From: Oxalobacteraceae bacterium UBA4003
GTDB taxonomy: Bacteria > Pseudomonadota > Gammaproteobacteria > Burkholderiales > Burkholderiaceae_D
Direction: 5' to 3'
NCBI GenBank assembly: GCA_002384815.1
Contig: DGBN01000012.1
Coordinates: 4,165 to 52,951 of the forward strand
Length of the DNA: 48,787 bases
Shown: one piece after another, positions 25,465 to 34,378 of the stretch
Layout of the letters: each line of letters starts with the position of its first letter
Position numbering within the stretch: position 1 is the stretch's first letter
Made by a program: the position numbers and the translations under genes
The notes under the pieces: generated by a model
Databases searched by the model: none
The model's input: only the letters and a program-made list of their open reading frames with translations
Told to the model about the DNA's origin: nothing

Positions 25465-26112
25465 ATGGAAAAATTTAATATTCTTGATGGTTTGGTTGCA
25501 CCGCTGGATCGTGCAAACGTCGACACCGACGCCATCATTCCAAAACAGTTTTTGAAATCGATACAACGTACCGGTTTCGGTCCGAACCTGTTCGATGAAT
25601 GGCGCTATCTGGATCAGGGCGAACCGGGCAAGGATAATTCCACTCGTCTCCTGAACCCTGATTTCGTGCTGAATCAGCCACGCTATCAAGGTGCGCAGAT
25701 TTTATTGGCGCGCAAAAATTTCGGCTGTGGCTCCTCACGCGAACATGCGCCATGGGCCTTGAGTCAGTATGGCTTTCGCGCGATTGTCGCTCCCAGCTTT
25801 GCCGATATCTTCTTCAACAACTGTTACAAAAACGGCTTGCTGCCAGTTGCACTGACTGAATTGCAAATCGATCATTTGTTCAATGAGGTCAAGGTTTTTC
25901 CGGGTTTTCGTCTGGTGATCGATCTGGAAAAACAGATCATAGCTACCAGCAATGGCAGCGTTGCCTATCCATTCGACATCGATGCGTTCCGCAAATACTG
26001 TTTGCTGAACGGCTTCGATGACATCGGTCTGACTTTGCAAAAGTCCGACAAGATACGCGAGTACGAAGAGCGCCATCTTGCGGCCCAGCCCTGGCTGTCG
26101 AACACCATTTAA
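25465..26112 (+). CDS. leuD: 3-isopropylmalate dehydratase small subunit
   Basis: Partner of LeuC, contributing the swivelling domain that completes the active site. The ATG at 25465 (MEKFNILDGLVAPLDR) is the family start; an earlier in-frame codon at 25375 falls in the gap after the entericidin gene. Conserved segments DTDAIIPKQFLK and NFGCGSSREHAPWAL are intact. Length is 215 aa. The ribosome site is weak. leuB follows after 96 bp, which include a 6-bp hairpin without a proper T run. Confidence 0.96.
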   Translation: MEKFNILDGLVAPLDRANVDTDAIIPKQFLKSIQRTGFGPNLFDEWRYLDQGEPGKDNSTRLLNPDFVLNQPRYQGAQILLARKNFGCGSSREHAPWALSQYGFRAIVAPSFADIFFNNCYKNGLLPVALTELQIDHLFNEVKVFPGFRLVIDLEKQIIATSNGSVAYPFDIDAFRKYCLLNGFDDIGLTLQKSDKIREYEERHLAAQPWLSNTI

Positions 26113-26208
26113 CGACGCGAATCGCAGGCTTGGTGCATACGATTTGATTGCGGCTTGATTTTGAGCCGCGCGCTTTCATCCTTTTTTAATTCTTACTGAA
26201 GTTATCAA

Positions 26209-27279
26209 ATGAAAATTGCAATTCTGCCGGGCGACGGCATTGGTCCGGAAATCATGAATCAGGCAGTCAAGGTCATGAATGCCCTGGGTGAAAAGTTTGA
26301 AACCGAAACCGTGCCGGTAGGCGGCGCAGCATACGCAGAACAGGGTCATCCCTTGCCGGAATCGACCCTGAAGGTTGCGCAAGAAGCGGATGCGATTTTG
26401 TTCGGTGCAGTGGGCGATTTCAAGTACGACACACTGGAGCGCTCATTGCGTCCTGAGCAGGCGATTCTTGGCCTGCGCAAGCATCTGGGTTTGTTTGCAA
26501 ACTTCCGTCCTGCGATCCTGTATCCGGAACTGGCTGGTGCATCGTCGTTGAAACCGGAGATCGTTTCCGGTCTGGACATCATGATCGTGCGCGAATTGAC
26601 TGGCGATATTTATTTCGGTCAACCGCGCGGTATGCGCGAAGCACCTGACGGTCCTTTCAAGGGTACACGTGAAGGTTTCGACACCATGCGTTACAGCGAA
26701 CCGGAAATTCGCCGTATTGCGCACGTCGCATTCCAGGCTGCGCAAAAACGCAGCAAGCGTTTGACTAGTGTCGATAAAGCCAATGTACTGGAAACATTCC
26801 AGTTCTGGCGCGACGTGGTGACCGATGTACACAAGGAATACAAGGACGTCAAACTCGATCATATGTACGTCGATAACGCGGCGATGCAATTGGTGCGTGC
26901 GCCTAAAGAATTCGACGTCGTTGTAACCGGTAATATGTTTGGCGATATCCTGTCCGATGCAGCCGCGATGCTGACCGGTTCTATCGGCATGCTGCCATCG
27001 GCTTCGCTGGATGCGAATAACAAGGGTTTGTATGAGCCGTCGCACGGTTCGGCACCTGATATTGCCGGCAAGGACATTGCCAATCCATTGGCGCAGATTC
27101 TGTCGCTGGCGATGATGTTGCGTTATTCGCTGGGGAAAACCGAACAGGCTGACCGTATTGAAGCGGCCGTGAAGGCGGTGCTGAAACAGGGTTTGCGTAC
27201 GGTGGATATTTACGAAGCCGGCACGACCAAGGTCGGTACGACGCAGATGGGCGACGCCGTCGTCAAGGCTTTGGCCTAA
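26209..27279 (+). CDS. leuB: 3-isopropylmalate dehydrogenase
   Basis: NAD-dependent oxidative decarboxylation of 3-isopropylmalate to 2-ketoisocaproate in leucine synthesis. The 356-aa protein begins MKIAILPGDGIGPEIM and shows the substrate-binding RxxxLxxxR-type region (near residues 90-105), the conserved YVDNAAMQL and the isocitrate/isopropylmalate dehydrogenase signature around NMFGDILSDAAAMLTGS. It is last of the leu genes before asd. A weak hairpin (27286-27308) followed by TTTAATTAA may end part of the transcripts. Confidence 0.97.
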   Translation: MKIAILPGDGIGPEIMNQAVKVMNALGEKFETETVPVGGAAYAEQGHPLPESTLKVAQEADAILFGAVGDFKYDTLERSLRPEQAILGLRKHLGLFANFRPAILYPELAGASSLKPEIVSGLDIMIVRELTGDIYFGQPRGMREAPDGPFKGTREGFDTMRYSEPEIRRIAHVAFQAAQKRSKRLTSVDKANVLETFQFWRDVVTDVHKEYKDVKLDHMYVDNAAMQLVRAPKEFDVVVTGNMFGDILSDAAAMLTGSIGMLPSASLDANNKGLYEPSHGSAPDIAGKDIANPLAQILSLAMMLRYSLGKTEQADRIEAAVKAVLKQGLRTVDIYEAGTTKVGTTQMGDAVVKALA

Positions 27280-27319
27280 GAAATTCGCCATCGTGCAGTC
27301 AGATGGCGGTTTAATTAAT

Positions 27320-27339
27320 GGACGCAGGATGCGTCCTGC
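27320..27339 (+). promoter_or_regulatory. Hairpin in the asd leader
   Basis: Two overlapping and mutually exclusive stems can form: 7 bp GGACGCA/TGCGTCC (27320-27336) and 6 bp GCAGGA/TCCTGC (27324-27339). They end 4 nt before the AAGGA ribosome site of asd. Confidence 0.35.
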
Positions 27340-27354
27340 ATAGAAGGAATGATG

Positions 27355-28461
27355 ATGAAAGTTGTTGGCTTAGTCGGTTGGCGTGGAATGGTGGGATCGG
27401 TCCTGATGCAACGCATGCAGGAAGAGGGCGATTTCGAACATATCGAACCAGTATTTTTCACCACCTCGAACAAGGGTGGCAAAGCTCCGGCAATGGCGAA
27501 AAAAGAAACGACTTTGCAGGACGCCAATGACATAGACGCGCTGAAAAAATGCGACATCATCATCACTTGCCAGGGCGGCGACTACACCACCGACATCTTC
27601 CCGAAGCTGCGTGCAGCGGGCTGGGACGGTTACTGGATCGATGCTGCATCGACACTGCGGATGAAAGACGATGCAGTCATCATCCTTGATCCGGTCAATC
27701 AAAATGTCATCACGGACGCATTGGGCCGCGGCGTTAAGAATTACATCGGTGGTAACTGCACCAACTCCATTTTGTTGATGGGTGTAGGCGGTTTGTTTCG
27801 CGAAGGTCTGGTTGAATGGGTCAGCTCGATGACTTATCAGGCAGCATCCGGCGGTGGCGCCAATCACATGCGCGAATTGTTGTCCGGCATGGGCGTGGTC
27901 CATGGTGCAGTGGCTGATGAATTGGCAACGCCTTCATCGGCAATTCTGGATATCGACCGCAAGGTTGCGGAAACCATACGCAAGGAGGTGCCAACCGAAT
28001 TCTTTGGCGCACCTCTGGCGGGCGGCTTGATCCCATGGATCGATGCCCAACTGGAAAACGGGCAATCGAAGGAAGAATGGAAAGGCCAGGCAGAAGTTAA
28101 CAAGATACTTGGCAATGCCAAAACGATCCCGGTCGATGGCCTGTGCGTACGCATAGGCGCGATGCGTTGTCATAGCCTGGCTTTGACGATCAAGCTGACG
28201 CGCGATGTGTCTTTGACTGAAATAGAATCCATCATCCGTTCCGGTAATCAGTGGGTGAAATGGGTGCCTAACGAGCGCGCAGCGACAGTCAAGGAATTGA
28301 CTCCTGCAGCGATCACCGGCGGCCTGGAAATTGGCGTCGGTCGTGTGCGCAAGCTGAATCAGGGGCCGGAATACATTTCCGCCTTTGTGATTGGCGACCA
28401 GTTACTGTGGGGCGCGGCAGAACCATTGCGCCGCATGTTGCGCATTGTGCTGGATCGTTGA
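27355..28461 (+). CDS. asd: Aspartate-semialdehyde dehydrogenase
   Basis: Reduces aspartyl phosphate to aspartate semialdehyde, the branch point to lysine/diaminopimelate, threonine and methionine. Three ATGs lie in a row (27349, 27352, 27355). The last gives spacing 6 from AAGGA and puts the catalytic cysteine (GGNCTNS) at residue 135, the E. coli number, so I prefer it. The nucleotide-binding start VGLVGWRGMVGS and the late RIGAMRCHS motif are intact. Length is 368 aa. A nested-stem terminator follows. Confidence 0.96.
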   Translation: MKVVGLVGWRGMVGSVLMQRMQEEGDFEHIEPVFFTTSNKGGKAPAMAKKETTLQDANDIDALKKCDIIITCQGGDYTTDIFPKLRAAGWDGYWIDAASTLRMKDDAVIILDPVNQNVITDALGRGVKNYIGGNCTNSILLMGVGGLFREGLVEWVSSMTYQAASGGGANHMRELLSGMGVVHGAVADELATPSSAILDIDRKVAETIRKEVPTEFFGAPLAGGLIPWIDAQLENGQSKEEWKGQAEVNKILGNAKTIPVDGLCVRIGAMRCHSLALTIKLTRDVSLTEIESIIRSGNQWVKWVPNERAATVKELTPAAITGGLEIGVGRVRKLNQGPEYISAFVIGDQLLWGAAEPLRRMLRIVLDR

Positions 28462-28503
28462 ACGCCAGATAAAGCAGCATCCTGCGTTGTCATGACGCAA
28501 CAT

Positions 28504-28549
28504 AAACCCGCCAAATTCGCTCAATAAAGGAGCGGTAGGCGGGTTTTAA
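28504..28549 (+). terminator. Terminator after asd
   Basis: An outer 9-bp stem AAACCCGCC/GGCGGGTTT (28504-28512 with 28538-28546) encloses an inner 5-bp stem CGCTC/GAGCG (28518-28522 with 28530-28534). A short T/A run follows. Confidence 0.75.
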
Positions 28550-28671
28550 ATTAGTTGCCAATATGGTTGCGCTTGCGCGTGTAAGTCCATGATGCTATGG
28601 TGAAAGTCCTTAGAAAAACGATAAATAAGCGTTGCTTGTGGTCTCCAACGTACGCTAACGGAATACTCTCC

Positions 28672-31347
28672 ATGCCACTAAAAATGCGGTCAACTCTTCG
28701 CCCATCCTTTTCCTCGTTCAAATTAAAAACGCTCAGTGCAGCAGTGATTTCGGCTGTGTTGTTGTCGAATGCGCACGCAGCAGGCCTGGGGAAATTGACC
28801 GTCCTGTCGTCGCTGGGGCAGCCCTTGCGCGCCGAGATTGAGCTGACGTCCGTATCGCCAGATGAAGCCGATTCGCTGATTCCCAGGCTGGCATCGCCCG
28901 ACGCATTCCGTCAGGCCAATGTCGATCTCAATCCAGCGCTGTTCTCATTGCAATTTGCTGTTGAGAAACGTGGTAACCAGCCTATAGTCCGTATCACCTC
29001 GACCCAGCCTATCAACGAACCTTTCGTCGACATGCTGCTGGAATTGGCGGGCAATAAAAACCGTTTGGTACGCGAATATACCTTCCTGCTTGATCCACCT
29101 GAAATGCGTTCTGCGCGTGCAGTCCAAGTAGCGCCCATCGTTATTGGCCGCTCATTGCCGCCGGCAAATCCCGTCGAACATACTCCTCCAGTGATGCCAG
29201 CCTCACAGCAGGTGTCAGAGCCAACTACTCAAGCTGCACCTGCAGTGCGTGAAACACCAGCGCCGGCCTCAGCAGGCAGATCGGCGCGTGCTGCGGCAGA
29301 TGAATATCATGTTAAAAAAGGCGATACGCTGGCGAAAATCGCCAATCAATATCGACCCAGCGGTGTATCGCTGGATCAGATGCTGGTCGCGCTGTATCGT
29401 GCCAATCCCGATGCCTTTATAGGCAAAAACATGAATCGCTTGCGAGCAGGGAAGATACTGTCCGTGCCTGAGGAGGATAGTGCAAAATCCGTGGTGCAGT
29501 CCGAAGCAAAAGGAGTCGTTGTAGCGCAGGCTGCAGACTTCAACAGCTATCGCAATAAGCTCGCCGGACAAGTGGCTGCTGCAGAAGCGAAAAAATCGGA
29601 TGACGCCAGGCAAGCCGCTGGCGGAAAAATTACCACCCGTATTCAGGAAGAGTTCAGTGCCGACGACGAAGCCAAAGACAAACTGACATTATCCAAATCG
29701 GACGCGGCAGCGAATGCCGGCGCTGACAAAGCGGCAAATGCAGGTGTCAGTGCGGAAGATCTGATCGCCAAAGACAAGGCAATTGCCGAGGCAAATGCAC
29801 GCGTCCAGGAACTGGAAAAGAATGTCAGCGAACTGCAAAAAATTCTTGAAATCAAGAATCAGGATTTGGCAGAACAGCAAAAGGCAGCATCTGCAATTTC
29901 AACTGATCCTGTTCCGTCTGCTGAAGTTTCACCAGTAGCGGTAACGCCTGCGGCTGAAACGCCGGCAGATGTTGCCACCGCTGGGCCAGCCGAAGCTGTT
30001 GCAGCGACTGAAGCGGTGGTCGCTCCTGCACCCAAGCCAGCGCCTAAAAAACCGGTAGTTGTTGCGCCACCACCGCCTCCACCGAGTTTTTTTGAAGACT
30101 TGATGGCCAATGCGCTGTTCCTGCCGGGCGCTGCCGCCTTGCTGGCATTGCTGGCCGGATTGGGCATCTATAGCTCACGCCGTCGCAAGCAAACCAAGTC
30201 GTTTGAAGACAGCATCATCACGGATTCCAGCCTGAAATCGAATTCCCTGTTCGGTTCAACCGGCGGTCAAAGCGTGGACACTAATAACAGTGTGTTCAAC
30301 TCGAATTTCGTCCCGTCCGCCAGCCAGCTCGATACCAATGAAGTCGATCCGATCGCCGAAGCCGATGTCTATATTGCCTATGGCCGTGACGCTCAGGCTG
30401 AAGAAATCCTGAAAGAAGCATTGCGCAATCAACCCGATCGCCATGCAGTACGCGTCAAGTTGCTGGAAATTTACGCCAATCGCAATGACGTACGTTCCTT
30501 TGAAATTCTGGCCAGCGAACTGTATAGCCTGACCAAGGGTGAGGGCGAGGACTGGAAACAGGCGGCCAATCTGGGTCTGATTCTGGATGCGGGCAATCCA
30601 CTGTATGCCAACAATACCCTGGCAGGAAAAGCGGAATCAAAAGCTGTGGCATTGAATGCACACACGCAGCCGTTTGACGAAGAGGATGTAGCCACTTCAT
30701 CTGCAGAAGCAGGCACATCCTTTGTGGACAGCCCGACATTGCCGCTCAAGCAGGAATCGCAGCAGAAACCTGAAGATCTTCCAGTACCGCAAGCGGTCGT
30801 GGAAGATCTTGATTTCGATCTGGATGGGCTGGATATTGAAAGCGCTGACAAGAAGTCTCCAGAAGCGTCGCCAGCAGAGATGTCGGCTGATATCCCCGAT
30901 ATAGATTTCGGTTTCCTGGAAGATCGTTCCGGTTCGGCAACAGGAGAAAAATCGGCAGTAGCAGATGCCGGGACAAGCCAGGAAGCACAGCCGTTTTCCA
31001 CGCCTGAATTTTTGATCCCGGATGATATGGGGCTGGACTTTCCATCGAAAAATGACGTTGCTGCAACGCCAATAAAAGAACCTGCTTTCGATCTGTCCAG
31101 TATTGAACTTGATTTGAATCCTGCCGATGCCGATGCCGCAGCTTCCAGCGATCTGGTTCTGGGTGGAGCGGATGAAGAGGCAAGCTATACAGGGAGTGCT
31201 GAAATGGCAACCAAGATTGATCTGGCAATTGCCTATCAGGAAATTGGCGACAAGGAAGGTGCTCGCGAGTTGCTGGAAGAGGTCGTCAAGGGCGGAAGTG
31301 GCGAGCAATCGGAGAAGGCAAAAAATCTACTCGGCAAGCTCTCCTGA
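28672..31347 (+). CDS. fimV: FimV-like LysM/TPR envelope protein
   Basis: A 891-aa protein of the FimV/HubP type, polar landmark proteins linked to type IV pili and motility. The order is signal peptide (cleavage after AHA), the FimV N-terminal region AGLGKLTVLSSLGQPLRAEIEL, LysM peptidoglycan-binding domain (about residues 212-265: DEYHVKKGDTLAKIANQYRP), coiled coil, Pro/Ala-rich linker, one membrane helix (ALFLPGAAALLALLAGLGIY), then a long acidic cytoplasmic part ending in the FimV C-terminal TPR-like motif (DLAIAYQEIGDKEGARELLEE). The ATG at 28672 was preferred over upstream in-frame codons because the signal peptide then has normal length; 28684 is also possible. No pilus genes are nearby; the neighbour truA is the usual one in this family. 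Confidence 0.9.
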   Translation: MPLKMRSTLRPSFSSFKLKTLSAAVISAVLLSNAHAAGLGKLTVLSSLGQPLRAEIELTSVSPDEADSLIPRLASPDAFRQANVDLNPALFSLQFAVEKRGNQPIVRITSTQPINEPFVDMLLELAGNKNRLVREYTFLLDPPEMRSARAVQVAPIVIGRSLPPANPVEHTPPVMPASQQVSEPTTQAAPAVRETPAPASAGRSARAAADEYHVKKGDTLAKIANQYRPSGVSLDQMLVALYRANPDAFIGKNMNRLRAGKILSVPEEDSAKSVVQSEAKGVVVAQAADFNSYRNKLAGQVAAAEAKKSDDARQAAGGKITTRIQEEFSADDEAKDKLTLSKSDAAANAGADKAANAGVSAEDLIAKDKAIAEANARVQELEKNVSELQKILEIKNQDLAEQQKAASAISTDPVPSAEVSPVAVTPAAETPADVATAGPAEAVAATEAVVAPAPKPAPKKPVVVAPPPPPPSFFEDLMANALFLPGAAALLALLAGLGIYSSRRRKQTKSFEDSIITDSSLKSNSLFGSTGGQSVDTNNSVFNSNFVPSASQLDTNEVDPIAEADVYIAYGRDAQAEEILKEALRNQPDRHAVRVKLLEIYANRNDVRSFEILASELYSLTKGEGEDWKQAANLGLILDAGNPLYANNTLAGKAESKAVALNAHTQPFDEEDVATSSAEAGTSFVDSPTLPLKQESQQKPEDLPVPQAVVEDLDFDLDGLDIESADKKSPEASPAEMSADIPDIDFGFLEDRSGSATGEKSAVADAGTSQEAQPFSTPEFLIPDDMGLDFPSKNDVAATPIKEPAFDLSSIELDLNPADADAAASSDLVLGGADEEASYTGSAEMATKIDLAIAYQEIGDKEGARELLEEVVKGGSGEQSEKAKNLLGKLS

Positions 31348-31367
31348 CGGTCTAATATGCAGTATCG

Positions 31368-31404
31368 ACGGGCGCAATGCACTGCTTGCGCCCGTTTTCA
31401 TTTT
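31368..31404 (+). terminator. Terminator after fimV
   Basis: A perfect 10-bp stem ACGGGCGCAA/TTGCGCCCGT (31368-31377 with 31386-31395) with an 8-nt loop, followed by TTTCATTTT. Confidence 0.85.
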
Positions 31405-31433
31405 CAGTTTGGATTTTTCGGTAAACTTTCATC

Positions 31434-32261
31434 ATGAATGGCGAATCAGACGACGCAATTACATCCAGACGCATCGTGCTCGGCGTGCAATATGACGGTG
31501 CGCCGTGGCAGGGATGGCAGACGCAACTCAATGGCTTGACCGTACAGGACAAGCTGGAATTCGCGCTATACAAATTCACCCAGCAAACCATTACGACTGC
31601 CTGCGCCGGACGTACCGATGCGGGTGTGCATGCATTGGAGCAGGTGGTACATTTCGATACGACACTGGAACGCGATATGCAGTCCTGGGTGCGTGGTGTG
31701 AATACCTTTCTGCCACCTTCGATTGCGGTACGCTGGGCCAGCGAAGTGGCGCACGATCCGGCAGAAAATTTTCACGCCCGTTTCAGCGCCCGCTCGCGCA
31801 CGTATCACTACATGCTGTACAACAATCCGGTGCGCTCCCCTTTACTCGAAGGCAAGGTGGGTTGGGTATTTCGTGCGCTGGATATCGCTAAAATGCAGGA
31901 AGCGGCAGTGCATTTGCTGGGACAGCACGATTTTTCAGCCTTCCGTTCCGTGCAATGTCAGGCTAAATCGCCGATCAAGAGCATGTATGCGATCAGGATA
32001 GAGCGGCGCGGCGACTTGATCATGTTTACGGTACATGCCAATGCATTTTTGCATCATATGGTGCGCAATATCGTCGGTTCGCTGATTTATGTCGGGAATG
32101 GCACGCAACCCCCGTCATGGCTGAAAGAGTTGCTGGCAGGGCAGGAGCGAAAATTTGCCGCTCCGACTTTCATGCCGGATGGCTTGTATCTGGCTAAAAT
32201 CGATTACGATCCAAAATGGCAGTTGCCGCAAACGGAGATGCAGAATTTCTTATGGTCTTGA
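31434..32261 (+). CDS. truA: tRNA pseudouridine(38-40) synthase
   Basis: Converts uridines 38, 39 and 40 in the anticodon stem-loop of many tRNAs to pseudouridine. The catalytic Asp62 is in the signature GRTDAGVHA, close to E. coli Asp60. The FSARSRTYHYML and FRSVQCQAKSP segments and the C-terminal HHMVRNIVG motif are intact. Length is 275 aa. The gene follows the fimV terminator and leads into trpF after 58 bp. Confidence 0.96.
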   Translation: MNGESDDAITSRRIVLGVQYDGAPWQGWQTQLNGLTVQDKLEFALYKFTQQTITTACAGRTDAGVHALEQVVHFDTTLERDMQSWVRGVNTFLPPSIAVRWASEVAHDPAENFHARFSARSRTYHYMLYNNPVRSPLLEGKVGWVFRALDIAKMQEAAVHLLGQHDFSAFRSVQCQAKSPIKSMYAIRIERRGDLIMFTVHANAFLHHMVRNIVGSLIYVGNGTQPPSWLKELLAGQERKFAAPTFMPDGLYLAKIDYDPKWQLPQTEMQNFLWS

Positions 32262-32319
32262 TGGCATCCCGGTACATGGGCAATTTCTACCTTAGACCAG
32301 CAGTACTTTTGAATATGGC

Positions 32320-33003
32320 ATGGACACAATGACACACCGCACTCGCATCAAGATTTGCGGTCTGACCCGAGCTGAAGATGTGCAGGACGCAATTGCTGCC
32401 GGCGCGGATGCAATTGGTTTCGTTTTTTATGCCAGGAGTCCGCGTTATATCCAGCCGGATGCAGCGGCGCAACTGATTGCAAAAATCCCCCCCTTTGTCA
32501 GCACAGTCGGTTTGTTCGTCAACGCCAGTGTAGAAGAAGTGCAGGCAGTGGTGGCGCAAACATCGATTGCACTGCTGCAATTTCATGGCGACGAAACAGT
32601 GGCCGAATGCACGGCGATTGCCGCTGCGGTGAATCGCCCCTTCATGCGCGCCATTCGCGTAAAACCGGATACCAGTGCCGCTGATTTGTTAAAATACGAA
32701 TCTGATTATCGCGCCGCCAGCAGATTGTTTGCCGGCTTGTTGCTGGATACCTATGTGGATAGCTACGGCGGCAGTGGAAAGGTTTTCGATTGGTCTCTCA
32801 TACCCGCAAACATCGCACCTCGGGTCGTTTTAAGTGGTGGCTTGAACGCACAAAACGCGACTGATGCAGTGCAGGGCGTGCGTCCGTATGCTGTCGATGT
32901 CAGCAGCGGCGTCGAACGCGACAAAGGCATCAAGGACGTGGCGAAAATCAATGCATTTATCGCCACCGTACGCGTGGCAGATGCCGCGCTTCAGAGCAAA
33001 TAG
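32320..33003 (+). CDS. trpF: Phosphoribosylanthranilate isomerase
   Basis: Amadori rearrangement of N-(5-phosphoribosyl)anthranilate in tryptophan synthesis. The active-site segment IKICGLT (general base Cys) and the later DTYVDSYGGSGK and VLSGGLN phosphate-binding loop are present. The start may be 32320 or 32329 (nine bases later); neither has a strong ribosome site. Length is 227 aa. trpB begins 13 bp after the stop. The other trp genes (E, G, D, C) are not in this window, as usual in Betaproteobacteria. Confidence 0.96.
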   Translation: MDTMTHRTRIKICGLTRAEDVQDAIAAGADAIGFVFYARSPRYIQPDAAAQLIAKIPPFVSTVGLFVNASVEEVQAVVAQTSIALLQFHGDETVAECTAIAAAVNRPFMRAIRVKPDTSAADLLKYESDYRAASRLFAGLLLDTYVDSYGGSGKVFDWSLIPANIAPRVVLSGGLNAQNATDAVQGVRPYAVDVSSGVERDKGIKDVAKINAFIATVRVADAALQSK

Positions 33004-33016
33004 CAAAGAGAAAATC

Positions 33017-34288
33017 ATGAAAGAATTAGACGCGCTCGGTACTTATGCCGAGCGACAGGCAGTGAGCGAAACCGCCTTGCATCAAACTGCAGCTTACAAT
33101 CTGCCGGATGCCAAGGGGCACTTCGGGCAATACGGTGGCAGCTTTGTTGCCGAAACGCTGAGTCATGCGCTGGCCGAACTGCGAGATGCGTATGCGCATT
33201 ACAGCAAGGATCCGGCTTTCCTCGCGGAATTCCATTACGATCTCAAGCATTTCGTCGGTCGTCCCAGTCCTGTCTATCACGCCAAACGCTGGTCCGAAAA
33301 AATGGGTGGCGCGCAGATTTACTTCAAGCGCGAAGATCTGAATCACACTGGTGCACACAAGATCAATAATGTGATCGGCCAGGCCCTGCTGGCACGCCGC
33401 ATGGGTAAAAAACGGATCATCGCCGAAACCGGCGCCGGCCAGCATGGTGTAGCCACCGCGACTATCTGCGCACGCTTCGGCCTCGAATGTGTGGTTTACA
33501 TGGGAAGCGAAGACGTCAAGCGCCAGGCGCAAAACGTGTACCGGATGAAGTTGCTCGGCGCGACGGTGGTGCCGGTGGAATCCGGTTCCAAAACGCTCAA
33601 GGATGCGCTGAATGAAGCCATGCGCGACTGGGTTACCAACATTGAAAACACCTTTTACATCATAGGCACCGTTGCCGGTCCGCATCCGTATCCGATGATG
33701 GTGCGCGATTTTCAATCGGTGATCGGGAAGGAATGCATAGAGCAAATGCCGGAAATGACCAGCCGTCAACCGGATTACGTGGTTGCCTGCATAGGTGGCG
33801 GTTCGAATGCGATGGGGATTTTTTATCCTTATATCGAACACAAAAATGTGCAGCTGGTCGGTGTTGAGGCCGCCGGTGAAGGGCTGGAAAGCGGCAAGCA
33901 TTCGGCATCGCTGATTGCCGGCTCGCCTGGTGTATTGCACGGCAATCGCACCTATCTGCTGCAGGATGAGAATGGTCAGATCATTGAAACGCATTCGATC
34001 TCGGCCGGTCTCGATTATCCCGGCGTCGGACCTGAACATGCATGGCTGAAAGACAGCGGCCGCGCACAATATGTGTCGATTACCGATGAAGAAGCGCTGC
34101 AGGCTTTTCACGATTGCTGCCACATCGAAGGTATCATTCCCGCGCTGGAATCAAGCCACGCCTTGAGCTATGCCGCCAAACTGGCTGCGACACTGCCGAA
34201 AGATCGGGTCGTACTTGCCAATCTTTCCGGTCGTGGCGACAAGGATATGCATACGGTGGCGCAGCGAATGGGCTTGAAGTTCGATTGA
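33017..34288 (+). CDS. trpB: Tryptophan synthase beta chain
   Basis: PLP enzyme joining indole and serine to tryptophan in an alpha2-beta2 complex with TrpA. The ATG at 33017 (MKELDALGTYAER) follows an AGAGA ribosome site 14 bp after trpF. The PLP lysine is Lys115 in NHTGAHKIN; compared with Salmonella (Lys87) the N-terminus is about 28 residues longer. Motifs ETGAGQHG, GGGSNAMG and the late SGRGDKDM are intact. Length is 423 aa. The stop codon lies inside a 7-bp hairpin, and a second hairpin separates the gene from trpA. Confidence 0.97.
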   Translation: MKELDALGTYAERQAVSETALHQTAAYNLPDAKGHFGQYGGSFVAETLSHALAELRDAYAHYSKDPAFLAEFHYDLKHFVGRPSPVYHAKRWSEKMGGAQIYFKREDLNHTGAHKINNVIGQALLARRMGKKRIIAETGAGQHGVATATICARFGLECVVYMGSEDVKRQAQNVYRMKLLGATVVPVESGSKTLKDALNEAMRDWVTNIENTFYIIGTVAGPHPYPMMVRDFQSVIGKECIEQMPEMTSRQPDYVVACIGGGSNAMGIFYPYIEHKNVQLVGVEAAGEGLESGKHSASLIAGSPGVLHGNRTYLLQDENGQIIETHSISAGLDYPGVGPEHAWLKDSGRAQYVSITDEEALQAFHDCCHIEGIIPALESSHALSYAAKLAATLPKDRVVLANLSGRGDKDMHTVAQRMGLKFD

Positions 34289-34339
34289 ACTTCATCTTCC
34301 GTACATCGCCAGGCACGCATTCAATCCTGATTGAATGCG
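34276..34339 (+). repeat. Two tandem hairpins at the trpB-trpA junction
   Basis: First stem GAAGTTC/GAACTTC (34276-34282 with 34287-34293) spans the trpB stop. The second is a perfect 10-bp stem CGCATTCAAT/ATTGAATGCG (34316-34325 with 34330-34339) with loop CCTG, followed by TTTGATTTC. The T tract is too broken for a strong terminator. Confidence 0.65.
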
Positions 34340-34378
34340 TTTGATTTCAAGCAGCGCAGAGAACCTATAAAGTATTTC

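Noticed and set aside
26150..26169. Hairpin GCGGCT/AGCCGC between leuD and leuB as a terminator
   Set aside because: The T run begins 12 nt beyond the stem, and the operon context argues against termination.
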